This document shows positions 42,223 through 51,998 of a DNA stretch of 64,000 nucleotides, in pieces. The notes beneath the pieces are model-generated. The model saw nothing but the letters and a program-made list of their open reading frames with translations, made no database searches and had not been told where the DNA came from. How positions within the stretch are numbered: position 1 is the first letter of the stretch; every line of letters begins with the position of its first letter. Origin of the DNA: Shewanella psychrotolerans (GTDB lineage Bacteria; Pseudomonadota; Gammaproteobacteria; Enterobacterales; Shewanellaceae); the NCBI RefSeq assembly GCF_019457595.1, contig NZ_CP080419.1:1-64000 (forward strand), read 5' to 3'. The translations under genes were made by a program, and so were the position numbers.

Positions 42223-44300
42223 TAACGACTACCCGTTTGCTGTTGGTTTATTAGGCCAAGAAAAAAGGCGTACTCTTCTGCGGTATCTTGGTAGCGGCGA
42301 TAGCGGCCACTTTTGCCACCATGGCCAGCCTCCATATCGATATGGAATAACAATAAGTGATCGTCAGTTTTGTATTCTCTAAGTTTAGCCACCCATTTAG
42401 CTGGCTCGAAATATTGAACCTGCGAATCATGAAGGCCTGTGGTAACGAGTAGATGAGGATAGCTTTGGCTGGTTACCTGATCATAAGGAGAATAACTCAA
42501 CATATAGTCAAAAGCGGCTTTTTGATTAGGATTACCCCACTCATCATACTCATTGGTTGTTAGTGGAATCGACTCATCGAGCATGGTGGTAACAATATCC
42601 ACAAAGGGAACATGAGCCGCGACAGCAAGATAGTGTTGCGGCGCTTGATTTATCACTGCCCCCATCAATAAACCTCCGGCGCTTCCTCCAGCTGCAACAA
42701 TTTTGTTTGGGTCAGCATATTGTTGGTCGATGAGGGCGTTGGTGACATCGATAAAATCATTAAAGCTATTTTTCTTGTTCATTAACCGACCAGCATCGTA
42801 CCAAGGGCGACCAAGCATCTCGCCACCTCGAACGTGGGCAATCGCATAAACCACGCCTCTATCGAGCAAACTTAATATTGAGTTGTCGAAGTCTGCATCT
42901 ATCGTGTAACCATAGGCGCCGTAGCCATATTGGTATAAGGCGTTAGTGCCATCTTTGTTAAAGTGGTCCTTACGATAAACTAAGGTGACAGGGATTTTGG
43001 CTCCATCTCTGGCATCAACGAATAGGCGCTCAGTCTGGTAATTATTGCTGTCAAAATCTCCGAGGACATTCTCTTGTTTTAACAGCTTTTTATTCGATGG
43101 GTTATTTAAATCGTATTGATAGATAGACTCTGGCGTGGATGGACTAGAATAGTAGACCCTAAGCTGATCGCTCTCTTGATTCGGGTTAACATCAAAGCCG
43201 ACCACATAAGCCTCATCATCAAAGGAAAGTTGATAGCTAGGTTGGTCACTAAATGGATAAACGGTGATATGGCTTAATCCTAGATGACGATGTTGAACAA
43301 TGAGATGATTTTTAAGTACTAAGAGATCTTCTATGCGCCTTTGATCATCTGCGGGTATCAGCTCCTGCCAGTGTTGTTTGTTGGCAAATTTCGTTTCACA
43401 GACTTTCATCAAGCGAAAGTTAACGGCTTGCCAATTGGTGAGAATGTAATAGTCGTTTCCATGTTTAGCGACCGAGTATTCATGACCAACTTCTCTTGTC
43501 AGCAATGGTTTGAACTCGGCTAATGGCTGATTGGCATCGATAACCGACACTTCGCTGGTTTCCGTGCTTTCATGAATTAACAGGATGCGAGTTTCATCTA
43601 AGCTTTTGGTTAAAGAGAGATAGAAGCTGTCATCTTGTTCTTCGTAAACTAACTGGTCATCAGCTTGAGCTTGCCCTAGTCGGTGACGAAAGACCTGAAA
43701 CCCAAGTAAGGTTTGCGGATCCTTTCTGATATAAAAAAGATGTTGGTTATCATTAGCCCACACCATGCTTCCATCGGTATCGTTAAGGGTGTCTGATAAC
43801 AGGCTGCGATTGTTAAGATCTTTTATTTGGATGGTATAAATGCGGCGACTTAATCTATCCTCGCTAAAGGCGAGTAATTGCTCGTTTGGACTAATACTAA
43901 AGCCCCCCAAGCCGTAAAACTCATATCCCTCAGCGCGCTGATTGACATTGAGTAACACCTCTTCATCAGCATCTATGGTTTTTTTGCGCGCAAAAATGGG
44001 ATATTCGCCCCCTAGCTGGTAGCGGCTAAAATACCAATGCTGGTGCCAGTAGTAGGGCGCGCTTGACTCATCTTTGTCGAGTCGGCCAATTAGTTCTTGA
44101 AATAGCTCGTCTTGCAAGCGCTTAAATGGCGCAAACTGCGCTTGATAATACTCATTTTCATGGTTGAGATGAGCTATTACATCGGGCGACTGGCGTTCAT
44201 CATCGCGCATCCAATAGTAGTTATCTATTCGAGTTTTACCATGCAGGGTGATTGAATGAGGCATTTTTGCTGCAATGGGCGGGGATATTGATGACATCAA
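42222..44300 (-). CDS. ptrB: Oligopeptidase B, S9A serine peptidase
   Basis: The 692-residue protein has a beta-propeller domain in its first two thirds and a C-terminal alpha/beta hydrolase domain with the nucleophile in AAGGSAGGLLMG (about 537). The acid residue lies near 620 and the catalytic His in DMEAGHGGKSGR (about 668). It starts IAAKMPHSITLHGKTRIDNYYWMRDD, typical of oligopeptidase B, which cleaves after basic residues in short peptides. The family length is matched. No signal peptide, so probably cytoplasmic. Confidence 0.9.
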   Translation of the reverse strand: MMSSISPPIAAKMPHSITLHGKTRIDNYYWMRDDERQSPDVIAHLNHENEYYQAQFAPFKRLQDELFQELIGRLDKDESSAPYYWHQHWYFSRYQLGGEYPIFARKKTIDADEEVLLNVNQRAEGYEFYGLGGFSISPNEQLLAFSEDRLSRRIYTIQIKDLNNRSLLSDTLNDTDGSMVWANDNQHLFYIRKDPQTLLGFQVFRHRLGQAQADDQLVYEEQDDSFYLSLTKSLDETRILLIHESTETSEVSVIDANQPLAEFKPLLTREVGHEYSVAKHGNDYYILTNWQAVNFRLMKVCETKFANKQHWQELIPADDQRRIEDLLVLKNHLIVQHRHLGLSHITVYPFSDQPSYQLSFDDEAYVVGFDVNPNQESDQLRVYYSSPSTPESIYQYDLNNPSNKKLLKQENVLGDFDSNNYQTERLFVDARDGAKIPVTLVYRKDHFNKDGTNALYQYGYGAYGYTIDADFDNSILSLLDRGVVYAIAHVRGGEMLGRPWYDAGRLMNKKNSFNDFIDVTNALIDQQYADPNKIVAAGGSAGGLLMGAVINQAPQHYLAVAAHVPFVDIVTTMLDESIPLTTNEYDEWGNPNQKAAFDYMLSYSPYDQVTSQSYPHLLVTTGLHDSQVQYFEPAKWVAKLREYKTDDHLLLFHIDMEAGHGGKSGRYRRYQDTAEEYAFFLGLINQQQTGSR

Positions 44301-44445
44301 ATTTAACCTTTTGTCGAAATTTAACTATTGGGTTTTGGACTCACCGTTGAGATTAGGTGATCTAGCTAAGACTTGTCACCCTCTAGCTTGTCATTTAATA
44401 CAATTTGGCGCACCATTATCGTGCTTGTCTATTATAAGACAGCAA

Positions 44446-44629
44446 TTCTCAGGGCGGGGTGTGACTCCCCACCGGCGGTGATAGTTTGTTATAGAACTTA
44501 AGCCCGCGAGCGCCTAAATCATCAAAGATATAGGGTCAGCAGATCTGGTGCGCTTTACGCCATGTAAAGTCATTCCAGAGCCGACGGTAATGAGCACTAT
44601 AGGTGCGCTAAGTCCGGATGAAAGAGAAT
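44446..44629 (+). ncRNA. FMN riboswitch (RFN element)
   Basis: The conserved RFN sequence is clear: TTCTCAGGGCGGGG with CCCACCGGCGGTGAT, then GCCCGCGAGCG, GTCAGCAGATCTGGTG, CCAGAGCCGACGGT and AGTCCGGATGAAAGAGAA. It lies in the ribB leader, 167 bases ahead of the start codon. FMN binding should lower ribB expression. A downstream GCCCTGA at 44746-44752 is complementary to TCAGGGC at 44449-44455 in the 5' strand of the aptamer, so an alternative pairing is possible. Confidence 0.96.
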
Positions 44630-44796
44630 ATAAGATGTCGTGATTGTGCAGCATTACCTCATTGGAGCTAAAGCTGACTAGGTCTATTACCATTCTTATT
44701 CAACGCAACAAGAAGCGATAGCTTGTGCTGTGTTATTTTCTGTATGCCCTGATTCTGGAAAAAAACCATTTTATTAGTATTACTAAGGATTTAACC

Positions 44797-45450
44797 ATGA
44801 ATCAGTCTTTACTTTCTCCCTTTGGTGACGCAATTTCACGCGTCGAAACTGCGCTTGAAGCCTTACGAGCTGGTAATGGGGTTCTCGTTGTTGACGATGA
44901 AGATCGTGAGAATGAGGGCGATCTTATCTATTCTGCAGAACATTTAACCAACGAACAGATGGCACTACTTATCCGTGAATGTAGCGGTATTGTGTGTCTC
45001 TGTTTACCGGCAGAAAAGGTCGAACAGCTTGAATTACCGCCTATGGTTGAGGATAACTCTAGCCAATATGGTACAGCTTTCACGGTAAGTATTGAGGCGA
45101 AAGTGGGTGTAACCACAGGCGTTTCGGCGGCTGACCGTGTGACAACTATTAAGGCCGCGATTGCAGATGGTGCCACTGCAAATGATCTCGCCCGTCCTGG
45201 TCATGTTTACCCATTACGGGCTCAACCAGGTGGGGTGCTTACCCGTCGTGGTCATACCGAAGGTACTATCGATTTAATGCAATTGGCGGGTTTAAAGCCT
45301 GCTGGCGTATTGTGTGAAGTCACCAATGTCGATGGAACTATGGCAAGACTGCCAGAGATTATCGAATTTGGTCATCAACATAAAATGCCAGTATTAACCA
45401 TTGAGGATATTGTTGTTTATCGTAAATCCCTCATGGCCGAAGCTTGCTAA
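44797..45450 (+). CDS. ribB: 3,4-dihydroxy-2-butanone 4-phosphate synthase
   Basis: RibB converts ribulose 5-phosphate to 3,4-dihydroxy-2-butanone 4-phosphate and formate for riboflavin synthesis. The 217-residue protein has the catalytic block [20 protein letters not shown] (about 32-51), STGVSAADR-like TTGVSAADR, and [23 protein letters not shown]. It lacks a fused RibA domain. Start at 44797 with AAGGA upstream, giving [10 protein letters not shown] as in enteric RibB. It is controlled by the FMN riboswitch. Confidence 0.96.
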   Translation: MNQSLLSPFGDAISRVETALEALRAGNGVLVVDDEDRENEGDLIYSAEHLTNEQMALLIRECSGIVCLCLPAEKVEQLELPPMVEDNSSQYGTAFTVSIEAKVGVTTGVSAADRVTTIKAAIADGATANDLARPGHVYPLRAQPGGVLTRRGHTEGTIDLMQLAGLKPAGVLCEVTNVDGTMARLPEIIEFGHQHKMPVLTIEDIVVYRKSLMAEAC

Positions 45451-45461
45451 TAGTCTAACTA

Positions 45462-45496
45462 GTTAACAAAGGGTCTTAAATTGGCTCTTTGTTAAC
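45462..45496 (+). terminator. Hairpin after ribB, in the 328-bp gap 45451-45778
   Basis: GTTAACAAAGGG pairs with CTCTTTGTTAAC (11 of 12). There is no T-run, so it is a weak terminator or mRNA-end stabiliser. The rest of the gap to 45778 is AT-rich. A 64-codon frame there has no ribosome binding site and starts inside the hairpin, so it was not called. Confidence 0.5.
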
Positions 45497-45778
45497 TTAT
45501 ATGCATAAATATAATTCTATCTCATATTATTTTTTAAAGTGTTTCTTACTGTGGCTATCGCTAGTTTTAGTGGCAGTTTTGAGGTCACTTGTTTTTCGTT
45601 TTCTCAAAATAAGAATAAAAAATAATGACTTATGCTATCTAAGTTGTTTTAACTTCATTTTCGTGACCAAGATTAGACTTTAGTGAACTAGGCGTGACCT
45701 TAGGTATCAGCTATGGTACTTATCTCAGACCTAGAATTTGCGTCTGCTCTTGATTATTAAGCAAGGAGCGCTTAGAAA

Positions 45779-48700
45779 ATGTCTCCAGTCCTTAATCGGA
45801 TTAGCCTTAACCAAAAACTGATCCTGCTCGCGGCTATTCCTATGTTGCTATTTTTGATATTTGGCAGCTTAAGAATGTTCGATCTGGTGATGCAGTATCA
45901 GATTGCGCAGCGTCATGCCATCGGCGTCTCGGTTTCTAGGCTCGTAGAGGCTGTTATTTTTGATATTCAGGTTGAGCGTACGCTTTCTGCGGGTTATATG
46001 AGTGGTAATGGCGACGACAGGTACCAACAACTGGTTAGCCAAAGAGAAGCGACCGACAGTGACTTACAAGCGCTATTAGATTCCCCTTTTTTAGCGGATT
46101 TACCACAATTAGCTAATTCACAAACATCTGCGAAAGCCAATTTGCAACATAATATTCAACAACTTAAGTTGATGAGGGGGCGGTTGGTCAATGCGCGGCA
46201 ATGGGTCGATTCGCAGAGCGAACAGTTGTTTTTCTCATTTTATAATAAGTTTAATCAGCATCTTTTTGCCTTGATTGCTCAGTTACAAATATTGTCACAA
46301 GATATTGAGCAGCAACAAGCCTATGGCAACCTTCTTTCAATACTCAAATTTCAGGAGCTCATGGCTAAAGAGCGTGGCTTGATGAATCAGTTTATCTCTG
46401 CCGATTATATTGATGTGAAGGCCTATATGGGGGTTAGCGAGATAGAAAAAAATCTTAATGTGGCCCTTGATGACGTGCTGCTAAATGCATCGCCGCAATA
46501 TCGCTCGTTAATTCAAAAGAGTTTAGATAATCAGTTTACTCATCGATTGCAAACTATGCGAGATGATATACGAGGACAGGTACAGTTAGTTTCGATGGCG
46601 AACCAGCTGAGTGCTGTTTTAGGTTATGGCGGGTTAATCCATAGTTTTGAAAATTACCTATTACGTGGAGAAGAGCAATATTTAGATCGCTTTAATGCCG
46701 CAATGCAGCAAATTGGGACGATTTTAGACAGTCGAAGTTCCCTAGTGCCATTATCTGTTGGGCAATCGAATTCTATCGGTCAGTTGTTGGCTGGCATCCA
46801 GCAGTATCAGCAAAACTTGGACAAATTATTTTTGCTCAAAGAGCAAGGAGTATCGTTAGCTCGGCAAGACAGCCTGGTGCGGATTGATGATTCGCTGATT
46901 ATTACGGCATTATCAAAGTTGCAGCAACAGGCTCCGAGTGTCAGTGCCGAGCTATGGTGGCAAGTCTCCAGTGAAGCTATGGATCAGCTTTCTCGGCTCA
47001 ATTCTCAACTCACAGATGACATTGCGCAGATTGGTGAAAAACAGAAGAGAGAGGCGCTAACTTATTTGCTATTAGGTATTGTTGTTGGGTTAGTGAACTT
47101 TCTACTTTTAATCTTTATGGGGCGCTATGTCGTCAATAACTTGAGCGATCGCATCTCGACGATTTCTAACCTTATGCATCGTATGAGCTGTGACACTAAC
47201 TTGCAGCTCACCGTACCGGTTGATGGTAACGATGAGGTGGCAAAAATGTCGATGGCGCTAAATCGTATGTTGACCGAACGTTTGAAGGCTCATTGTCAGT
47301 TAAATCTTGCCTCTGCGGTATTTGAACATTGTGCCGAAGGAATTGTGGTCACAGATAAAGATAATTTGATTGAAGCGGTTAATCCTGCTTTTTCTGACAT
47401 TACCGGTTACAGTTTTGATGAGGTTAAAGGGCGTTCACCATCGGTATTAAGCTCCAACCATCAACCCGCGCATTTTTATCAGCATATGTGGGAATCACTA
47501 TCCAAACAGGGAAAGTGGCAGGGAGAGATTTGGAACAAACGTAAAAATGGTCAAATTTATCCTGAGTATCTTGCCATCACCGTCGTTAAAAATGATGAAG
47601 GTCGGGTGATACAACATATTGGCTTATTCCTTGATATCAGTAATCGTAAAAAATATGAAAAGGATCTCTGGTACAAAACCAATTACGATGCTTTGACTAA
47701 TTTGCCTGGCCGTGAACTATACCATGTCCGCTTATCGCAGATGTTACAGTTGGCGGAGCAAGCGTGTTGCGCTATTGCCGTGCTGTTTATTGATTTAGAC
47801 CGGTTTAAATATATCAATGACATTTATGGTCATGCGACTGGCGATGAGTTATTGCGGATCGTTGCGGCAAGGCTTGAATCTCTGCTTGAGCAACATGATT
47901 TTGTGGCGAGATTAAGCGGGGATGAATTTGTTGTCGTGATCGGTCACACCGAACATCAAGGGCGTATTGAATCCCGAACTAATGAAATTTTACAGCATCT
48001 TTCAGCTCCCTTTGGGATTAACCGTAATGACCTGTTGATTTCAGCGAGTATCGGTATCAGTTGTTATCCTGATAATGGTAGTGACGTCGAGTCTTTGACT
48101 CGTAATGCAGAGACTGCCATGTATCAAGCAAAGCAGGAGGGAAGAAACGGTTTTAGTTTTTTCTCTGCCGATATGAATACCAGTATGCTTGCACGAGTAT
48201 CATTAGAGCAGGCTCTACGTCGCGCTGTATTGCAAAATGAATTCTGTCTCCACTATCAGCCGATTATTAATACGCTGACAGGTCAAGTGGTTGCGGTAGA
48301 GGCGCTTATTCGTTGGCAAGATCCTAAAAATGGGCTTGTTTCGCCAGATCGGTTTATCCCTATCGCTGAGGAGACCGGATTAATTGAACCGATAGGCGAA
48401 TGGGTACTTAATCAGGCGTTGAGCGATTTAAGAGAGTGGCACGACAAAGGCTATATGATCAATATGGCCATTAATGTCTCTGGTCGCCAGTTGGTTAAAA
48501 GCAAAGACAATCATTTCGCATGCCTTCTAAATGGGTTACTGCAGAAGTTTGGTGTACCTTCTCAGTCATTGCATATTGAAATCACCGAATCGATGCTCAT
48601 GGATGACACCGAAAAATCACTCAATGCGCTAAATAGTATTCGTTCTCTTGGTATAGAAATCTATTTAGATGATTTTGGCACCGGATATTCTTCACTGAGT

Positions 48701-49009
48701 TACCTCAAGCGCTTTCCTATATCTGTGATTAAAATTGACAAAAGTTTTGTCGACAACATGTTAGATGAACCCGCCGATGCTAATTTAATTAAAGCCATTA
48801 TCACCATGGGACAAAGTTTAGATATGAAGCTCGTGGCAGAAGGGGTTGAGGATGAATCTCAATTGCAGTTTTTACAAAAGTTAGGCTGTGATTACACTCA
48901 AGGTTACCTCGTCTCTAGACCCCTTGAAAGTGATGATTTGCAGGTGTTTTTGGCTGAGAATGGCGCGCGGCAGCTTGAGGAGTGTGAGCTGAGTTGTGAA
49001 CCAATATAA
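45779..49009 (+). CDS. Membrane NIT-HAMP-PAS-GGDEF-EAL signalling protein
   Basis: The 1076-residue protein has a transmembrane helix near 12-30, then a long extracytoplasmic NIT-type sensor region (about 40-400), and a second helix near 425-447. HAMP-like sequence follows, then a PAS domain (about 505-625: AEGIVVTDKDNLIEAVNPAFSDITGYS), a GGDEF domain with the variant SGDEF (about 713), and an EAL domain with EALIRW, EITES and DDFGTGYSSLSYL. The inhibitory-site Arg (RxxD) is replaced by EQHD. EAL catalytic residues look intact, so phosphodiesterase activity is likely, with the GGDEF perhaps active or regulatory. The start has AAGGAG at good spacing. Confidence 0.9.
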   Translation: MSPVLNRISLNQKLILLAAIPMLLFLIFGSLRMFDLVMQYQIAQRHAIGVSVSRLVEAVIFDIQVERTLSAGYMSGNGDDRYQQLVSQREATDSDLQALLDSPFLADLPQLANSQTSAKANLQHNIQQLKLMRGRLVNARQWVDSQSEQLFFSFYNKFNQHLFALIAQLQILSQDIEQQQAYGNLLSILKFQELMAKERGLMNQFISADYIDVKAYMGVSEIEKNLNVALDDVLLNASPQYRSLIQKSLDNQFTHRLQTMRDDIRGQVQLVSMANQLSAVLGYGGLIHSFENYLLRGEEQYLDRFNAAMQQIGTILDSRSSLVPLSVGQSNSIGQLLAGIQQYQQNLDKLFLLKEQGVSLARQDSLVRIDDSLIITALSKLQQQAPSVSAELWWQVSSEAMDQLSRLNSQLTDDIAQIGEKQKREALTYLLLGIVVGLVNFLLLIFMGRYVVNNLSDRISTISNLMHRMSCDTNLQLTVPVDGNDEVAKMSMALNRMLTERLKAHCQLNLASAVFEHCAEGIVVTDKDNLIEAVNPAFSDITGYSFDEVKGRSPSVLSSNHQPAHFYQHMWESLSKQGKWQGEIWNKRKNGQIYPEYLAITVVKNDEGRVIQHIGLFLDISNRKKYEKDLWYKTNYDALTNLPGRELYHVRLSQMLQLAEQACCAIAVLFIDLDRFKYINDIYGHATGDELLRIVAARLESLLEQHDFVARLSGDEFVVVIGHTEHQGRIESRTNEILQHLSAPFGINRNDLLISASIGISCYPDNGSDVESLTRNAETAMYQAKQEGRNGFSFFSADMNTSMLARVSLEQALRRAVLQNEFCLHYQPIINTLTGQVVAVEALIRWQDPKNGLVSPDRFIPIAEETGLIEPIGEWVLNQALSDLREWHDKGYMINMAINVSGRQLVKSKDNHFACLLNGLLQKFGVPSQSLHIEITESMLMDDTEKSLNALNSIRSLGIEIYLDDFGTGYSSLSYLKRFPISVIKIDKSFVDNMLDEPADANLIKAIITMGQSLDMKLVAEGVEDESQLQFLQKLGCDYTQGYLVSRPLESDDLQVFLAENGARQLEECELSCEPI

Positions 49010-49029
49010 GGGCAGGAGGCCGCCCTTAT
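49006..49029 (+). terminator. Hairpin overlapping the stop of the GGDEF-EAL gene
   Basis: ATAAGGGC and GCCCTTAT form a perfect 8-bp stem; the TAA stop is in the ascending arm. No T-run follows, so function as a terminator is uncertain. The ferritin gene converges from the right. Confidence 0.5.
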
Positions 49030-49048
49030 TACTGAATCAGAGATAATT

Positions 49049-49573
49049 CTATACGCTGGCTGTCATCACGCTGGCAGACTCTTCAATTGCCATCTGAGCT
49101 AAGTCTTTATCGACAAAGAAGAGTGCCTTACCATCTTCACCGACTAAACGAATTTTATCCACGATCGATTTAAACAGTTTTTCTTCTTCATGCTGTTCAG
49201 AGACATACCATTGTAAAAAGTTAAATGTTGAGTAGTCTTGATTGGTAAAGGCAGCATGAGCTAATGCATTAATTTTACTGGTGATCATTTGTTCATGTTC
49301 GTAAGTATGTTCGAATAAGGCCAGTAAGGAGTCAAATTCCGATTGTGGCGCTTCAATTGCGCCCAGTAGTGGCATACCGCCTGTTTCACTCACATAAGTA
49401 AACAGGCGATGCATATGTTGCATCTCTTCATCGGCATGGGCACGCATAAATTTTGCGGCACCCTCGAAACCCTTATCTTCACACCAAGCGCTCATCTGTA
49501 GGTAGAGGTTTGAGGAGAAGAACTCCACATTAATTTGTGCGTTCAACTGATCAATCATCGTCTGTGCCAGCAT
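49049..49573 (-). CDS. ftnA: Bacterial ferritin FtnA-type
   Basis: The 174-residue protein is a non-heme ferritin that oxidises Fe(II) and stores iron in a 24-mer. The ferroxidase ligands are visible in [38 protein letters not shown] and [16 protein letters not shown]. The start at 49573 (MLAQTMIDQ) has AAAGGA upstream; the longer frame adds seven residues without support. Confidence 0.95.
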   Translation of the reverse strand: MLAQTMIDQLNAQINVEFFSSNLYLQMSAWCEDKGFEGAAKFMRAHADEEMQHMHRLFTYVSETGGMPLLGAIEAPQSEFDSLLALFEHTYEHEQMITSKINALAHAAFTNQDYSTFNFLQWYVSEQHEEEKLFKSIVDKIRLVGEDGKALFFVDKDLAQMAIEESASVMTASV

Positions 49574-49891
49574 AGTAGATCCTTTTAAGTTCATTTTTTT
49601 GCTGAGCTATTGTGTAAAAGCCTACTAGTAAATGCAACCAAATTTACGTAGTTTTATTGTTTAAATACAAATGGTTATTATTTAGGTGGTAAGGTCAGTT
49701 TGGTGGGTTTGATACTATCGTTATTAGCGTAAGATCATAGGTATCGTATTAAGAAAATGGTGCTGGAATGATACTGCTTATAAAGTTTATCAATAATCGT
49801 GAAGAAAAACTGGCGTTAAGATCATAGTCTTCTGATATCAGCATGGCATAATGAATGTCATTTTTGCTGCTATTGATATCTAAGGTAACCG

Positions 49892-51136
49892 ATGCCAATG
49901 AAAGTCGATCCATGTTCTCAACCAAGCCTTATGCATCCCGATGACGCTATCGTCAAACTACTCGATCAAGTGTGCCCGCTCGATGAGTCTGAAATGGTGC
50001 TATTACCTCATGCGTTGGGGCGAGTATTGGTGGAAGATTTGGCATCGAGTATCGATCTCCCTCCATTTAATAACTCTGCAATGGATGGTTATGCCTTTCG
50101 GTATGAAGATTTAGCTAACGATACGCCTTTTACTCTGATTGGACACTCATTTGCTGGTCACCCTTTTGAAGGTGAGGCCAAAGCCAATACTTGTGTGCGT
50201 ATTATGACTGGGGCGCCAGTGCCACCAGGTTACGATACGGTACAGATGCAAGAGAAAGTCACTGTTAAAGATGATGAGATCACTATCGAAGCGCCAAAAG
50301 CCATTGGTGCGAACATTCGTTATCGTGGTGAAGAGGTGAAAACAGGCGGTAAAGTATTGCAATCAGGTACTCAAATCGGTGCTGCCGAAATGGGCGTGCT
50401 GGCGACTATTGGTGCGAGTCAGGTTCGAGTGAGTCGTAAGGTTAAGGTGGCTTTCTTCTCCACCGGTGATGAACTGCGCCCAGTGGGGAGTGATTTGGCT
50501 CCGGGACAGATTTATGATTCTAATCGCTATAGCATCCAAGGTTTGCTAAGCCGCGCTAATGTTGAGTGGATTGATTTAGGCGTAATTGAGGATGATCCTG
50601 AGGCCATTCGCGCCGCGTTTCGTTCTGCGGCAGCGCAAGCGGATATGGTGCTCACTTCTGGCGGTGTATCTGTTGGCGATGCCGATTACACTAAGCAGAT
50701 TTTAGATGAGGAGGGTGAAATCACCTTCTGGAAATTGGCTATTAAGCCAGGTAAACCCTTTGCGTTTGGGCGTCTAGGCAAGGCGGTTTTCTGTGGTCTT
50801 CCTGGCAACCCAGTGTCCTCTATGGTGACCTTCTATAAGTTGGTGTGGCCGTTAATTAATAAGATGCAGGGCTTACCTCAGGCAAAGCCGTTATTGATAC
50901 AAGCAAAGCTTACCAGTGACTTACGTAAATTCCCTGGTCGTGTCGAATATCAGCGCGGGATCTTGAGTCACGATGCAGAGGGGCAAGCTGAAGTGACCAT
51001 TACTGGGGGGCAAGGTTCTGGCATGTTGACCTCGATGAGCCTGGCTAACTGCTTTGTTATTTTGCCTCAGGAGCAGGGTGATACAGCTGCTGGCTCGCTC
51101 GTTACCGTCGAACCTTTTAATTCAGTGCTGTGCTAA
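49892..51136 (+). CDS. moeA: Molybdopterin molybdotransferase MoeA
   Basis: MoeA inserts molybdate into adenylated molybdopterin. The 414-residue protein has the domain order of MoeA, with DLPPFNNSAMDGYA near 55-70 (seen as IDLPPFNNSAMDGYAF), RIMTGAPVPPG near 105, STGDEL, SGGVSVGDADYTK near 250 and the family PGKPFAFGRL-GLPGNPVSS block. It is 13 bases upstream of moeB; together they form moeAB as in E. coli. It will serve the formate dehydrogenase genes at the end of the window. Confidence 0.96.
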   Translation: MPMKVDPCSQPSLMHPDDAIVKLLDQVCPLDESEMVLLPHALGRVLVEDLASSIDLPPFNNSAMDGYAFRYEDLANDTPFTLIGHSFAGHPFEGEAKANTCVRIMTGAPVPPGYDTVQMQEKVTVKDDEITIEAPKAIGANIRYRGEEVKTGGKVLQSGTQIGAAEMGVLATIGASQVRVSRKVKVAFFSTGDELRPVGSDLAPGQIYDSNRYSIQGLLSRANVEWIDLGVIEDDPEAIRAAFRSAAAQADMVLTSGGVSVGDADYTKQILDEEGEITFWKLAIKPGKPFAFGRLGKAVFCGLPGNPVSSMVTFYKLVWPLINKMQGLPQAKPLLIQAKLTSDLRKFPGRVEYQRGILSHDAEGQAEVTITGGQGSGMLTSMSLANCFVILPQEQGDTAAGSLVTVEPFNSVLC

Positions 51137-51149
51137 CTAGGTGGGCGAG

Positions 51150-51920
51150 ATGACATCGAGCGTTGAAGGTGACGATATTCTCTCTGATGGTGAGATATTG
51201 AGATACAGTCGGCAGATCTCCATTAAGGCAATGGATTTTGAAGGGCAGGAAAAGCTAAAACTTGCCAAGGTGCTGGTGATTGGTGCTGGTGGGCTAGGTT
51301 GTGCGGCAACGCAATATTTAGCGGTTGCCGGCATAGGGAAAATGACCTTAGTGGATTTCGATACGGTCGAAACTTCTAACTTGCAGCGTCAGGTGTTACA
51401 TCAAGATCATAATGTCGGTCAGCCAAAGGTCGAGTCGGCCAAGGAGACCCTCACTCAGCTTAACCCTTATGTTGAGATTACGACCATTAATGCGGTGCTC
51501 GATGATCCTGAGTTAGATGTGTTAGTCGGCCAACATGATTTGGTACTCGATTGTACCGATAACATTAGTGTGCGTGAGCAATTAAACCTAAGCTGCTTTG
51601 GTCATAAAGTGCCCTTTGTCTCAGCAGCAGCCATCCGTATGGAAGGCACGGTAAGCGTATTCGATTATCATAGTGATAGTCCATGTTATCACTGCTACAG
51701 CAAGTTATTTGGTGATCAACAACTTACCTGTGTCGAATCTGGGATCTTGGCCCCAGTGGTTGGCATGATAGGTTGTTTGCAAGCGGTAGAAGCGATAAAG
51801 GTGATTACCCATATGGGTAAGCCATTAGTCGGTAGAATTTTGATGATTGATGCAATGACGATGGAGTTTCGCGAGATGAAACTTACAAAGCAGAAATCTT
51901 GTAGCGTTTGCAGTAAGTAA
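51150..51920 (+). CDS. moeB: Molybdopterin-synthase adenylyltransferase MoeB
   Basis: MoeB is an E1-like enzyme that adenylates the C-terminus of the MoaD sulfur carrier. The 256-residue protein has the nucleotide-binding GAGGLGCAATQYLAVAGIG (about 50), the Arg finger in SNLQRQVLH, and the zinc-binding pairs CYHC and CSVC. ATG at 51150 has AGGTGG six bases upstream; a GTG at 51141 is the alternative. Forms an operon with moeA. Confidence 0.95.
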   Translation: MTSSVEGDDILSDGEILRYSRQISIKAMDFEGQEKLKLAKVLVIGAGGLGCAATQYLAVAGIGKMTLVDFDTVETSNLQRQVLHQDHNVGQPKVESAKETLTQLNPYVEITTINAVLDDPELDVLVGQHDLVLDCTDNISVREQLNLSCFGHKVPFVSAAAIRMEGTVSVFDYHSDSPCYHCYSKLFGDQQLTCVESGILAPVVGMIGCLQAVEAIKVITHMGKPLVGRILMIDAMTMEFREMKLTKQKSCSVCSK

Positions 51921-51939
51921 AGGCTCGCTTTTTGAACAA

Positions 51940-51961
51940 GTTAGGGGCTCAGCCCCTTAAC
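51940..51961. terminator. Hairpin between convergent moeB and folM
   Basis: GTTAGGGGCT and AGCCCCTTAAC pair with one bulged base around a single base, so the real loop is larger. No T-run on either side. May act as a transcript end for moeAB. Confidence 0.4.
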
Positions 51962-51998
51962 TCAACATTCCCATAACCACATATAGACGGCTTTGGTG

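Noticed and set aside
45489-45683. 64-codon hydrophobic frame after ribB
   Set aside because: It begins inside a hairpin, has no ribosome binding site, and has AT-rich composition without coding signal.
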